Below the pieces are notes generated by a model. That model made no database searches and was not told the DNA's origin. It saw only the letters and a program-made list of their open reading frames with translations. Both the position numbers and the translations under genes were made by a program. A DNA stretch of 15,128 nucleotides, taken from contig JACMOA010000226.1 in assembly GCA_014378225.1 (NCBI GenBank), forward strand, positions 1 to 15,128, read 5' to 3'. This stretch comes from Deinococcales bacterium (GTDB lineage: Bacteria > Deinococcota > Deinococci > Deinococcales > Deinococcaceae). Positions 1 to 6,642 of the stretch are shown here, one piece after another. The stretch's first letter is position 1. Each line of letters starts with the position of its first letter.

Positions 1-57
1 CGGTAAAGCAATTGATTTTTAGTCAGTGGGTTATTGGTTCAAGTCCAACACGCTCGA
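1..57 (+). tRNA. Partial tRNA-Lys (anticodon UUU), 5' part outside window
   Basis: The 3' part of a tRNA can be folded here. Positions 2-10 read like the end of a D arm (GGTAAAGCA). Positions 11-15 and 23-27 pair as a 5-bp anticodon stem with one G-U pair. The 7-nt loop 16-22 puts TTT at the anticodon, which would read lysine AAA/AAG codons. A 5-nt variable loop follows, then a T arm with the TTCAAGT loop at 38-44. The T stem has four good pairs and an A-C mismatch. The acceptor 3' strand is about 50-56 with discriminator A57, and CCA is not encoded. The layout and the GTGGGTT variable region match bacterial tRNA-Lys. Most differences from typical versions are transitions. The acceptor strand contains a CTCGAG palindrome. 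The 5' acceptor strand is not in view, so a decayed copy is possible. Confidence 0.5.
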
Positions 58-76
58 GACCCTACGAATTTATTGA

Positions 77-223
77 GCCTCGAGCGCTCCGGTTTACCCT
101 TTGCTGGTGGCTCACGAAAAGCTGGACGCAGCGGTGGCGGCGGCTTATGGCTGGACCTGGCCGCTCGAGGAAGAAGAGGTTTTAAGGAGACTTCTAGCGC
201 TCAATCTCGAGCGGGCGGGATAG
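77..223 (+). pseudogene. C-terminal remnant of a DNA methyltransferase-like protein
   Basis: This frame is open from 77 and stops with TAG at 221-223. It encodes about 48 residues containing KLDAAVAAAYGW, then LEEEEVLRRLLALNLERAG. An (L)D.AV.AAYGW block followed by an acidic stretch and RLLALNLER is a C-terminal signature I associate with Eco57I/MmeI-like class I SAM-dependent adenine DNA methyltransferases of type IIG/IIL restriction systems. No catalytic NPPY motif is present. An in-frame TGA at 74-76 and the tRNA just upstream rule out a full gene in this frame. The piece looks like the tail of a gene lost by deletion or insertion next to the tRNA. Assignment is from memory of the motif; the reading frame is seen directly. 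Confidence 0.5.
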
Positions 224-474
224 GGTTTCTCGCTCGAGGTCTGAATTGAATTTTGAAATTTGGATTTAGCAGCGCTCGAGGGTTAAGCGGCTTGAATAGA
301 ACTTCACTCCAGGGCAAGTCCCGCTCGAGCGCTCCAACCCCTCCTCGATTATCCCAGGCTCAAGCATGAGCAACCCGCCAAGCAGGTTCAGGCAATCGGA
401 TGAAGTAAGAGAAGAATGAGTGTTGCAGACCCCGAGATTGACTCGAGCGGACCCTTCCCCCAATTCCCCAAATG
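224..474. other. Non-coding stretch upstream of the rpsB promoter
   Basis: About 250 bp between the methyltransferase remnant and the rpsB promoter. I see no convincing gene. The stretch carries four CTCGAG copies (about 232, 275, 323 and 442) and an AT-rich patch at 241-270 (TTGAATTTTGAAATTTGG) that could be a weak promoter but has no clear -10. Long antisense reading frames here continue across rpsB and are shadows of it. Confidence 0.5.
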
Positions 475-483
475 TGCTAGACT
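475..483 (+). promoter_or_regulatory. Probable extended -10 promoter of rpsB
   Basis: TGCTAGACT forms an extended -10 element (TG at 475-476, hexamer TAGACT at 478-483). There is no good -35 at 17 bp; TTGACT at 438-443 is too far away (34 bp). Transcription would start near 490 and give a leader of about 118 nt. A second AT-rich candidate, TATAAC, lies at 569-574. Confidence 0.35.
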
Positions 484-573
484 CTCTCGGGCCGAAAAAT
501 CGGTCAGGCGCACTCAGGGCGCTCGAGGCGGAGAGTGTCCTCGAGCACAAAAAAGTCCAAAACGCGCATATAA

Positions 574-588
574 CGTTCACTTTGAACG
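574..588 (+). promoter_or_regulatory. Stem-loop in the rpsB leader
   Basis: CGTTCA (574-579) and TGAACG (583-588) form a perfect 6-bp stem with a 3-nt CTT loop, ending 10 nt before the ribosome binding site of rpsB. Ribosomal protein S2 operons are autoregulated through their leader in other bacteria, so a regulatory hairpin is plausible, but this one is not recognised as any known family. Confidence 0.35.
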
Positions 589-607
589 CTCTCACAACAG
601 GAGAAAC

Positions 608-1411
608 ATGTCTTACATCGGAATGAAGCAACTGCTCGAGGCCGGAGTTCACTTCGGACACGAAACCAAGCGCTGGAACCCCAAGTTCAAGCGTTACATC
701 TTTGCCGAGCGCAACGGCATCTTCATCATTGACCTGCAAAAAACCCTCAAGCAGATTGACCGTAGCTTTGATTTCATCAAGGCCACCGCCGAGAAAGGCG
801 GGGTCATCCTGTTCGTAGGCACCAAAAAGCAAGCCCAGGAAATTGTGGAACTCGAGGCCCGCCGCACGGGTATGCCTTTCGTAACCCAGCGCTGGTTGGG
901 CGGAATGTTGACTAACTTTCGCACTATCCGTACCCGCATTGACCGCCTTGCTGCGCTCAACGTGCTGTTCGAGACCGGAGAAATCAACCTGCGCCTCAAA
1001 GCCGAGCGTGTGGAGATGGGCAAAGAGCGTGACCGTCTCGAGCGCTTCGTGGGCGGCATCCGCACCATGAGCCGCCTCCCAGACGCCCTCTTTGTGGTGG
1101 ACCCCACCAAAGAGGACATCGCCGTGACCGAGGCCCGCAAACTGGGCATCCCCGTGGTGGCACTGGCCGACACCGACTCTGACCCGGATTTGATTGATTA
1201 CATCGTTCCCGGTAACGACGACGCGATTCGCAGCATTCAGCTTATCACCAGCAAAGTGGGCGACATCATCATTGAAGCGAGGGGCGGCGGCGAAGTGGTC
1301 AGCAGCACCGTTCTCGAGGGTGACGACAGCGAAGAAGATGTGAATCAAGACGAAATCGAGGCCCAAGAAGCTGTTTCAGCCGAAGTGGAAGAAGAGCAAG
1401 TTCAAGTCTGA
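608..1411 (+). CDS. rpsB: 30S ribosomal protein S2
   Basis: Encodes 267 residues of ribosomal protein S2, which joins the small subunit late and helps recruit S1-type mRNA binding. The N-terminus [20 protein letters not shown] is the S2 family start, and the protein contains [22 protein letters not shown] and [17 protein letters not shown] blocks. From about residue 232 to the end there is an acidic, low-complexity tail rich in Glu, Asp and Val, as seen in some Deinococcus S2 proteins. ATG 608 is chosen because AGGAGA lies 6-12 nt upstream and the S2 homology begins exactly there; an open extension back to 416 has no family support. It leads the conserved rpsB-tsf-pyrH-frr cluster. CTCGAG occurs four times in the gene. 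Confidence 0.97.
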   Translation: MSYIGMKQLLEAGVHFGHETKRWNPKFKRYIFAERNGIFIIDLQKTLKQIDRSFDFIKATAEKGGVILFVGTKKQAQEIVELEARRTGMPFVTQRWLGGMLTNFRTIRTRIDRLAALNVLFETGEINLRLKAERVEMGKERDRLERFVGGIRTMSRLPDALFVVDPTKEDIAVTEARKLGIPVVALADTDSDPDLIDYIVPGNDDAIRSIQLITSKVGDIIIEARGGGEVVSSTVLEGDDSEEDVNQDEIEAQEAVSAEVEEEQVQV

Positions 1412-1439
1412 GCCGGGAAACCGAATTCTGGGTTCGGCT
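1411..1439 (+). promoter_or_regulatory. Imperfect hairpin between rpsB and tsf
   Basis: Starting at the last base of the rpsB stop codon, AGCCG (1411-1415) pairs with CGGCT (1435-1439), with further partial pairing of AA/TT and CC/GG inside and bulged Gs. No T-tract follows, so it is not a standard terminator; it could tune or partly stop transcription into tsf. The rest of the 121-bp gap holds a TATAAA at 1507-1512 that might be a weak tsf -10. Confidence 0.3.
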
Positions 1440-1532
1440 AGAGCGCACACAGACGCTTCCGAACCCTGTTTCCACGCCCCTGACCCTGTGCTGACTTATC
1501 AAGCCCTATAAATCTAAATTGAGGTGACACTT

Positions 1533-2351
1533 ATGTTGGAATCCATTAAAAAGCTGCGCGAGTCTACCGGCGCGGGCATGATGGACGTTAAAAAAGCCCT
1601 GACGGACGCGAACGGCAACGAAGACCAGGCTATTGCTCTGCTGCGGGAACGCGGAATTCTCAAGGCCGGAAAAAAAGCAGACCGCGAAGCCCGTGAAGGT
1701 CTGGTGGCCTTCGTGCTCTCGGACGACAAAAAGCGTGCTGCAATCGTGGAAGTCAACAGCGAGACGGACTTTGTAGCCCGCAACGCGGACTTTCAGGCGA
1801 TGGTAGCGGGTCTAGCCCAGAGCCTGCTCGAAAACAAGTCTGCCGACCTCGAGAGCTTCAAAGCCAGCCATATCAACGGCGAAAGCGTGGAGACTTCGGT
1901 GGCTGCCGCTGCTGGACGCATCGGCGAAAATCTGGTGCTCAACCGAGTCGCTTACCTCGAGTCCCCTGGTGGGGTGGCAGGCTACGTCCACAGCAACGGC
2001 AAAATTGGCGTGCTGGTGGAACTGGACAACGTAACCGACTTGGCCCTGGCAACCCAGATTGCCAAAGACGTGGCCTTGCACGTTGCTGCCGAGCGTCCGA
2101 TTTACCTGCACCGCGATGAAGTCAACGCGGACGACATCGAGAAAGAGCGCGAAATTCTCACCAACAAGGCCATCAACGAGGGCAAGCCCCCGCAACTGGT
2201 CGAGAAGATTGTAACCGGACAACTGGCCAAATTCTACGAAGAAAAAGTTCTGCTCGAGCAGCGTTTCGTTAAAGACAACGACAAAAGAGTTCAGGAAACC
2301 CTGGGCGGTCACGGCGTAGCGAGCTTCGTGCGCTTCGAGATTGGGGCGTAA
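1533..2351 (+). CDS. tsf: Translation elongation factor Ts
   Basis: Encodes 272 residues of EF-Ts, the guanine nucleotide exchange factor that regenerates EF-Tu-GTP. The N-terminal UBA-like domain (residues 1 to about 45, LRESTGAGMMDVKKAL) is typical. The EF-Tu-contacting TDFV motif is at residues 78-81 inside EVNSETDFVARN. The later dimerisation-type core contains DVALHVAAERPIYL and a C-terminal KFYEEKVLLEQRFVKD segment. ATG 1533 is preferred over an in-frame GTG at 1524, because GAGGTGA at 1521-1527 is the ribosome binding site and the family starts at MLESIKKLR. It lies 121 bp after rpsB and ends just before a strong terminator, so rpsB-tsf form a transcription unit separate from pyrH. Confidence 0.97.
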   Translation: MLESIKKLRESTGAGMMDVKKALTDANGNEDQAIALLRERGILKAGKKADREAREGLVAFVLSDDKKRAAIVEVNSETDFVARNADFQAMVAGLAQSLLENKSADLESFKASHINGESVETSVAAAAGRIGENLVLNRVAYLESPGGVAGYVHSNGKIGVLVELDNVTDLALATQIAKDVALHVAAERPIYLHRDEVNADDIEKEREILTNKAINEGKPPQLVEKIVTGQLAKFYEEKVLLEQRFVKDNDKRVQETLGGHGVASFVRFEIGA

Positions 2352-2367
2352 GTATAAATTCAAATTC

Positions 2368-2393
2368 AGGCGGGCTTCGGCTCGCCTTTTTTT
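2368..2393 (+). terminator. Rho-independent terminator after tsf
   Basis: AGGCGGGC and GCTCGCCT form an 8-bp stem (one G-U pair) closed by a TTCG tetraloop at 2376-2379 and followed by seven Ts. This is a textbook intrinsic terminator 17 nt after the tsf stop. Confidence 0.92.
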
Positions 2394-2402
2394 ATGGAAA
2401 TA

Positions 2403-2507
2403 GTAATGAGCAATGAGTGGTGAGCTATAAGCTAAAAAAAGCTCTGGCTCGAGCGAGGAGCTAAAGCTTTTCTCCTCATTGCTGATTGCTCACAGCTCAT
2501 AGCCCTC
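2403..2507. repeat. Imperfect inverted repeat between tsf and pyrH
   Basis: The left arm (about 2404-2442, containing TGAGCAATGAG and AAGCTAAAAAAAGCTC) matches the reverse complement of the right arm (about 2455-2500, containing GCTTTTCTCCTCATTGC and GATTGCTCA). One CTCGAG sits in the centre at about 2449. The arms are built from short GAGCAAT/GAGCTAT-like words. It lies between the tsf terminator and the pyrH ribosome binding site, so it could hold the pyrH promoter or form RNA structure. Confidence 0.5.
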
Positions 2508-2520
2508 CGAAGGAGCTTAA

Positions 2521-3231
<711 letters not shown>

Positions 3232-3237
3232 GTTAAG

Positions 3238-3272
3238 GGTTATCAGTTATCAGTTCTCGGTTATCAGTTTTT
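3238..3272. repeat. Short degenerate TTATCAG tandem repeat
   Basis: Three TTATCAG-type words in a row (GTTATCAGTTATCAG, then CTCGGTTATCAGTTTTT) directly after the pyrH stop. It is AT-rich and not clearly a terminator. Similar short wordy intergenic repeats occur at 2403-2507, 10592-10644 and 13645-13660. Confidence 0.6.
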
Positions 3273-3356
3273 AAAAGCACGTTTGAGGTAAGGTTTCCCC
3301 CCGCTCCCTAGCCCCAAAGGCTCCTTCTCAAAAAACCCAACTCCCAAGACCCCTTC

Positions 3357-3365
3357 TGCTACAAT
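3357..3365 (+). promoter_or_regulatory. Extended -10 promoter of frr
   Basis: TGCTACAAT is a strong extended -10 (TG at 3357-3358, hexamer TACAAT at 3360-3365). No -35 consensus lies 16-18 bp upstream. Transcription would start near 3372, giving a leader of about 36 nt that includes the GGAGGAA ribosome binding site. Confidence 0.5.
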
Positions 3366-3407
3366 AACGGGCGCAATTTAACACCGCAAAACACCCTGGA
3401 GGAACCC

Positions 3408-3953
3408 ATGAAAGAGATTTTTACAGACGTGCGAACTCGCATGAATAAAGCCATTGAAGCGCTCGAGAACAGTTTATCGGTGCTGCGAACTGGACGGGCT
3501 AACCCCGGAATGCTCAAGAAGATTGTGGTGGACTATTACGGCTCTACCGTGCCGCTGGACCAAGTGGCCACCATCACCACCCCAGACCCCCGCACCCTGC
3601 TGATTACCCCGTGGGACCGTAAAGCGATTGGACCCATCGAAAAGGCCATCCGAGACTCTGATTTGGGCTTCAACCCCAACAACAAGGGCGAAGCGGTGTT
3701 TATCAATATCCCCATGCTGAACGAAGAGCGCCGTAAAGAGCTGGTTAAAACAGCCAAAACTTACGCTGAGGACGCCAAAATTGCAGTACGAAACCTGCGC
3801 CGGGAAGCGATTACTGAAGTGGACAAGCAAAAGAAAACGGTGGGCGAGGACGAAGTGAAGCGAGCTGAAACCGAAGTTCAGAAGATGACCGATGAGTTTA
3901 TCAAAAAGGTAGACGAGACCGTGGCTCGCAAGGAGCAGGAAATTCTCGGGTGA
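3408..3953 (+). CDS. frr: Ribosome recycling factor
   Basis: Encodes 181 residues of RRF, which with EF-G splits post-termination ribosomes; the length is normal for the family. The hairpin-of-helices domain I includes [11 protein letters not shown] at residues 26-36, with the conserved arginines. Domain II includes [12 protein letters not shown] at 43-54 and LLITPWD at 64-70. The C-terminal helix ends with [27 protein letters not shown] at about 3397-3403 precedes ATG 3408. The gene follows pyrH as in most bacteria and likely has its own promoter at 3357-3365. It contains only one CTCGAG, near the start, followed by a gap of about 530 bp. Confidence 0.97.
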   Translation: MKEIFTDVRTRMNKAIEALENSLSVLRTGRANPGMLKKIVVDYYGSTVPLDQVATITTPDPRTLLITPWDRKAIGPIEKAIRDSDLGFNPNNKGEAVFINIPMLNEERRKELVKTAKTYAEDAKIAVRNLRREAITEVDKQKKTVGEDEVKRAETEVQKMTDEFIKKVDETVARKEQEILG

Positions 3954-4050
3954 GCGCACATCCCTATGGGTGGGTTAAACTAGGGTCCGTGCTCGAGCCT
4001 GTAAACTCAAAATTTAAACTGCTCGAGAAGAACGGCTCGAGGGCAGGGTG

Positions 4051-4917
4051 ATGAAAGACGTGTGGGTGCGTTTCTGGCCCGCCATGCTATCTTTTGCGGT
4101 GCTGTTCACCATTTTGCGGGTGGGAGTCACGCTGTTTGTTCCCGCCATGATTGTGCTGACCCTGTTTGCCCTGCGCGAATATGTGGAGATGGTCCGCGCC
4201 AGGGACATTGACGTGCGGATGGGGTCTCAGATGTTTTTCGCAGTAGCTTTGATGCTGGCCTCTGTTCTTCCGCTCGAGGGTGCGCGGTGGTGGAATCCCA
4301 TTCCTCCATGGCCCGGAGGCTCGTGGCGTGAGGTAGTGCTGGGCGTGTACGTGGTATATCTGCTGATTGTGGAAATCGTGCAACCCGGTGAAAGACCGCT
4401 CGAGCGCATTGTGTACAGCGTTTTTGGGATGTTGTACCTGCCGTGGCTGCTGGGCTATTTTATTTTGCTGCGCCAGATGCCCAATGAGGCTCAGGGCTTT
4501 GGATATTTACTGTTGCCGCTGATGGCCTCGTTTGCCACCGACACCGGAGGGTTTTTCTTTGGGCGGTTTTTTGGACGGCGTAAACTGGCTCCAGAAGTTT
4601 CGCCTGGAAAAACAGTAGAGGGCGCGTTTGGCGGCTTCGTGCTGAGCTTTATCTTCACCTTTGCGGTGGGCTATTACCTCGAGCAAGAGGGGCTGATTCG
4701 CGGTTTGACGGTGCTGGACGCACTCCTGTTCAGTCTGCTGGTCTCGAGCGCGGCCCAGTTAGGAGATTTGGCTGAGAGTTTAATTAAACGTTCATTAGGA
4801 ACCAAAGATTCAGGGCGCTTTTTGCCTGGACACGGCGGTTTGCTGGATAGGCTGGATTCACTGCTGTTCTCGGTTCCCATCACCTATTTCTTTCTGACCC
4901 TGGTAATTTTGCGCTGA
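4051..4917 (+). CDS. cdsA: Phosphatidate cytidylyltransferase (CDP-diacylglycerol synthase)
   Basis: Encodes 288 residues of an integral membrane enzyme making CDP-diacylglycerol from phosphatidic acid and CTP, the branch point of phospholipid synthesis. Several hydrophobic segments are visible, at about 10-45, 60-74, 95-111, 121-141, 193-210 and 221-235. The family signature is complete at residues 243-269: S..KR....KD...F.PGHGG..DR.D. FATDTGGFFFGR (161-172) and SPGKTVEG (184-191) are also typical. ATG 4051 follows a weak GGGCAGGG; a GTG at 4048 is an alternative. Three TAAACT hexamers (3976, 4002 and 4015) lie upstream as possible -10 boxes. uppS, often placed before cdsA, and dxr, often after it, are absent here. 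It converges on the M20 peptidase with only 24 bp between the stop codons. Confidence 0.95.
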   Translation: MKDVWVRFWPAMLSFAVLFTILRVGVTLFVPAMIVLTLFALREYVEMVRARDIDVRMGSQMFFAVALMLASVLPLEGARWWNPIPPWPGGSWREVVLGVYVVYLLIVEIVQPGERPLERIVYSVFGMLYLPWLLGYFILLRQMPNEAQGFGYLLLPLMASFATDTGGFFFGRFFGRRKLAPEVSPGKTVEGAFGGFVLSFIFTFAVGYYLEQEGLIRGLTVLDALLFSLLVSSAAQLGDLAESLIKRSLGTKDSGRFLPGHGGLLDRLDSLLFSVPITYFFLTLVILR

Positions 4918-4941
4918 CACACTGGCTCGAGGTAATACCTT

Positions 4942-6066
4942 TCAGGAAGCTGCGATGCGCTCAATCAACCCCGCCAAGAGTGCGGCGCGTATCGGCATCT
5001 GGTCAATCACCACATGCTCATGGTCTGCGTGCGCCCCATCGCCCACAGCGCCCAGACCGTCCAGCGTGGGGGCAATCGGGGCGGTGAGGTTGCCGTCGCT
5101 CATACCTCCAGCCAGACCCTCGCCCAGCGTAAAGCCCAGCTCGAGCGCCACCTCACGGGCCAGCTCGAAGAGGGCCACCGTTCCGGGTCCACGCTCGAGG
5201 GGCATCCGTTCCATGCCCCCTGTTAGGGTCAGTTTCGCTCGAGGGTTGACCACACTTAAAGACGCCGCTTCCCGCTGCACTCGAGCCGCCTCCTCGAGTG
5301 TGGACACGCGCAAATCGGCCCACAGCTCGGCGTGTGCCGGAACCACGTTGGTAGGACCGCCTCCCGTCATGCGGCCCACACTCATGGTCGTGCCGAGGTC
5401 TGGTCGGGCTATTGCGGTTAGATGGAGCGCCTGATGGCTCAGCTCGAGCAGGGCGTTTACTCCCTTTTCCGGCTCGAGGCCCGCGTGCGCCGCCACGCCT
5501 TCTATGCGGATGTGGAACTCTCCCCCACCCTTGCGAGCGGTTTTGAGATGCCCAGAAACAGGCATAGAGGGTTCTACCACTAGCACCGCCTTGGCACCTT
5601 GAGCGGTCTGAGTAATCAAGTCTCGAGAAGTTACACTGCCCACTTCTTCATCTGACGTAACCAGCAACTGCACCGTGCAGGGCAACTCCTCGAGCGATTT
5701 CAACGCCCAAAGGGCCTGAACAACCCCGGCTTTCATGTCGTATATTCCGGGGCCATAAGCCCTGCCGTCCTGCACCCTAAACGGCAGGCGCTCGAGCGTA
5801 CCCAGTGGCCAAACTGTATCCGCATGGGCCAAAATAAGAATTCTATGCTCGGTTTTGCCCGCCAAAGTAAACAGGCGGTGGTCGCCATTTTCAGAAGAGA
5901 AACGCTTGACGCTTACACCCAACTCGAGCATCCAAAATTCAATCCGCTCGAGGACAGCTTCTACCTCCCGTTTGTGATGACTGGGAGACTCGAGGCGGAC
6001 GATTTGCTCGAGGTTTGCGAGCATTTGCGAAGTATGCTTTTGCAAAAAACTGAGTTTAGAGAACAC
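4942..6066 (-). CDS. M20 family metallopeptidase (carboxypeptidase G2-like)
   Basis: Encodes about 374 residues from a GTG start. M20 enzymes are di-zinc amidohydrolases that cleave C-terminal amino acids or deacylate small molecules; no signal peptide is visible, so it is probably cytoplasmic. Metal and catalytic residues are in order: HADTVWP (H81, D83), the bridging Asp in YGPGIYDMKAG (D110), TSDEE (E140, E141), VVEPS (E165) and the late GDGAHADHE (H346). The dimerisation domain insert has AAHAGLEPEKGVNALLEL near 192-210. GTG 6066 is chosen because a -10 box TATACT ends 6 nt before it and no Shine-Dalgarno is present. In-frame ATG 6120 upstream would lie before that promoter; ATG about 14 codons downstream is another option. 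Carboxypeptidase G2 or ArgE/DapE-type substrates cannot be told apart. Confidence 0.88.
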   Translation of the reverse strand: MFSKLSFLQKHTSQMLANLEQIVRLESPSHHKREVEAVLERIEFWMLELGVSVKRFSSENGDHRLFTLAGKTEHRILILAHADTVWPLGTLERLPFRVQDGRAYGPGIYDMKAGVVQALWALKSLEELPCTVQLLVTSDEEVGSVTSRDLITQTAQGAKAVLVVEPSMPVSGHLKTARKGGGEFHIRIEGVAAHAGLEPEKGVNALLELSHQALHLTAIARPDLGTTMSVGRMTGGGPTNVVPAHAELWADLRVSTLEEAARVQREAASLSVVNPRAKLTLTGGMERMPLERGPGTVALFELAREVALELGFTLGEGLAGGMSDGNLTAPIAPTLDGLGAVGDGAHADHEHVVIDQMPIRAALLAGLIERIAAS

Positions 6067-6072
6067 GTCTGT

Positions 6073-6078
6073 AGTATA
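6073..6078 (-). promoter_or_regulatory. -10 box for a leaderless M20 peptidase mRNA
   Basis: On the minus strand TATACT (complement of 6073-6078) ends 6 nt before GTG 6066, so transcription should begin at or next to the G of the start codon. No ribosome binding site or clear -35 is seen. Two CTCGAG copies lie just upstream. Confidence 0.55.
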
Positions 6079-6158
6079 AGCGCTCGAGTGAAATGCTCGA
6101 GCGTGGGGGTACAAGTGCACGAAAGAAGCCCCCCCAGAGGAGCGCTCAACATTTAACG

Positions 6159-6192
6159 GTGAACTTCAGGCCACTGTAAACTTCAGGCCACT
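6159..6192. repeat. 17-bp tandem duplication spanning a stop codon
   Basis: Two adjacent 17-bp units (6159-6175 and 6176-6192) read GT(G/A)AACTTCAGGCCACT and differ at one base. The unit includes the stop codon of the small gene on the minus strand (complement of 6183-6185), so the duplication adds a second Val-Ala-stop just past the end. Confidence 0.8.
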
Positions 6193-6386
6193 AGCCGCTC
6201 TACTTTTTCCGGCTCGAGCGTGAGGTTGATAAACCCTTTGAGGTAAAGGTCAAAGGTGGCGGTGCGGCCTACCACTTTTTCGAGTAGCTCGAGCGCCACT
6301 TCAAATTGCCGACCTTGCCTGAGTACCCGTACCCGATTGAGTGTGCCGGGAACCCACGAGCAACGCACCGTGTTCTCTAGCTGCAT
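6183..6386 (-). CDS. Small hypothetical protein, 67 aa
   Basis: A short gene with a good ribosome binding site (AAGGAGT, 6 nt before the ATG at 6386-6384). The product has a mixed basic N-terminal half (MQLENTVRCSWVPGTL, RVRVLRQGRQ) and a more acidic C-terminal half (LELLEKVV, TLEPEKVERL). It has no membrane segment, signal peptide or recognised motif, and I do not recognise the family. It reads in the same direction as zapE upstream and the M20 gene downstream, but 256 bp separate it from zapE, so it is probably transcribed on its own. Start at ATG 6386 is preferred to ATG 6407 because of the Shine-Dalgarno sequence. It is short, but codon use and the ribosome binding site support a real gene. 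Confidence 0.65.
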   Translation of the reverse strand: MQLENTVRCSWVPGTLNRVRVLRQGRQFEVALELLEKVVGRTATFDLYLKGFINLTLEPEKVERLVA

Positions 6387-6642
6387 GGCAAACTCCTTAT
6401 AAATCATGTAGTGAGGACAACCCGCAGGAAGCCCATTCCGAATGAGTGCTTAGCCCATAACCACCAGCGCCTAATATTTTGATTAGGTCTACAGTTGTCT
6501 AGCTTGACAAGAAAAGTGTAACAAATCTTGCCCCATCTGAATCAGCTTCGGCTCACAAACTTTTACACATCTGTCTATAATGAAGCTAGCTTGTGATTTT
6601 ATTATTTTTCTTACGACATTTATATTGGTAACAATGATTATT
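6387..6642. other. AT-rich intergenic region with operator-like palindrome and orphan TATAAT
   Basis: 256 bp with no gene and no CTCGAG. CCTAATATTTTGATTAGG (6470-6487) is an inverted repeat with 6-bp arms, a possible operator or hairpin upstream of the small gene. TTGACA at 6504-6509 and a perfect TATAAT at 6576-6581 lie on the plus strand but are not spaced as one promoter. TCACAA (6553-6558) and TTGTGA (6591-6596) flank the TATAAT as an inverted pair. From about 6590 to 6650 the DNA is much more AT-rich than its surroundings. The plus-strand TATAAT would drive antisense RNA into the end of zapE. Confidence 0.45.

Noticed and set aside
34..249. 71-aa reading frame over the tRNA and the methyltransferase remnant
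   Set aside because: It is out of frame with the recognisable KLDAAVAAAYGW segment and overlaps the tRNA; the product is low-complexity.
438..483. TTGACT (438-443) paired with TAGACT (478-483) as one sigma-70 promoter
   Set aside because: The spacing is 34 bp, twice the usual; only the extended -10 is kept.
416..607. 64-codon N-terminal extension of rpsB
   Set aside because: S2 homology starts exactly at ATG 608 behind a good ribosome binding site; the extension is leader sequence rich in CTCGAG.
266..1366. 366-aa open reading frame on the minus strand
   Set aside because: It lies antisense to rpsB, which is certain, and its translation has no family pattern; high codon bias of the real gene keeps the opposite strand open.
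4955..5434. Plus-strand frames across the M20 gene, including 5824-6156
   Set aside because: Ser/Ala/Arg-rich shadow translations of the M20 gene without motifs.
6067..6120. Upstream ATG start (6120) for the M20 peptidase
   Set aside because: It lies before the TATACT promoter and has no ribosome binding site; the added residues are not family-like.
6504..6581. TTGACA and TATAAT as one promoter
   Set aside because: They are about 66 bp apart, far too distant to act together.
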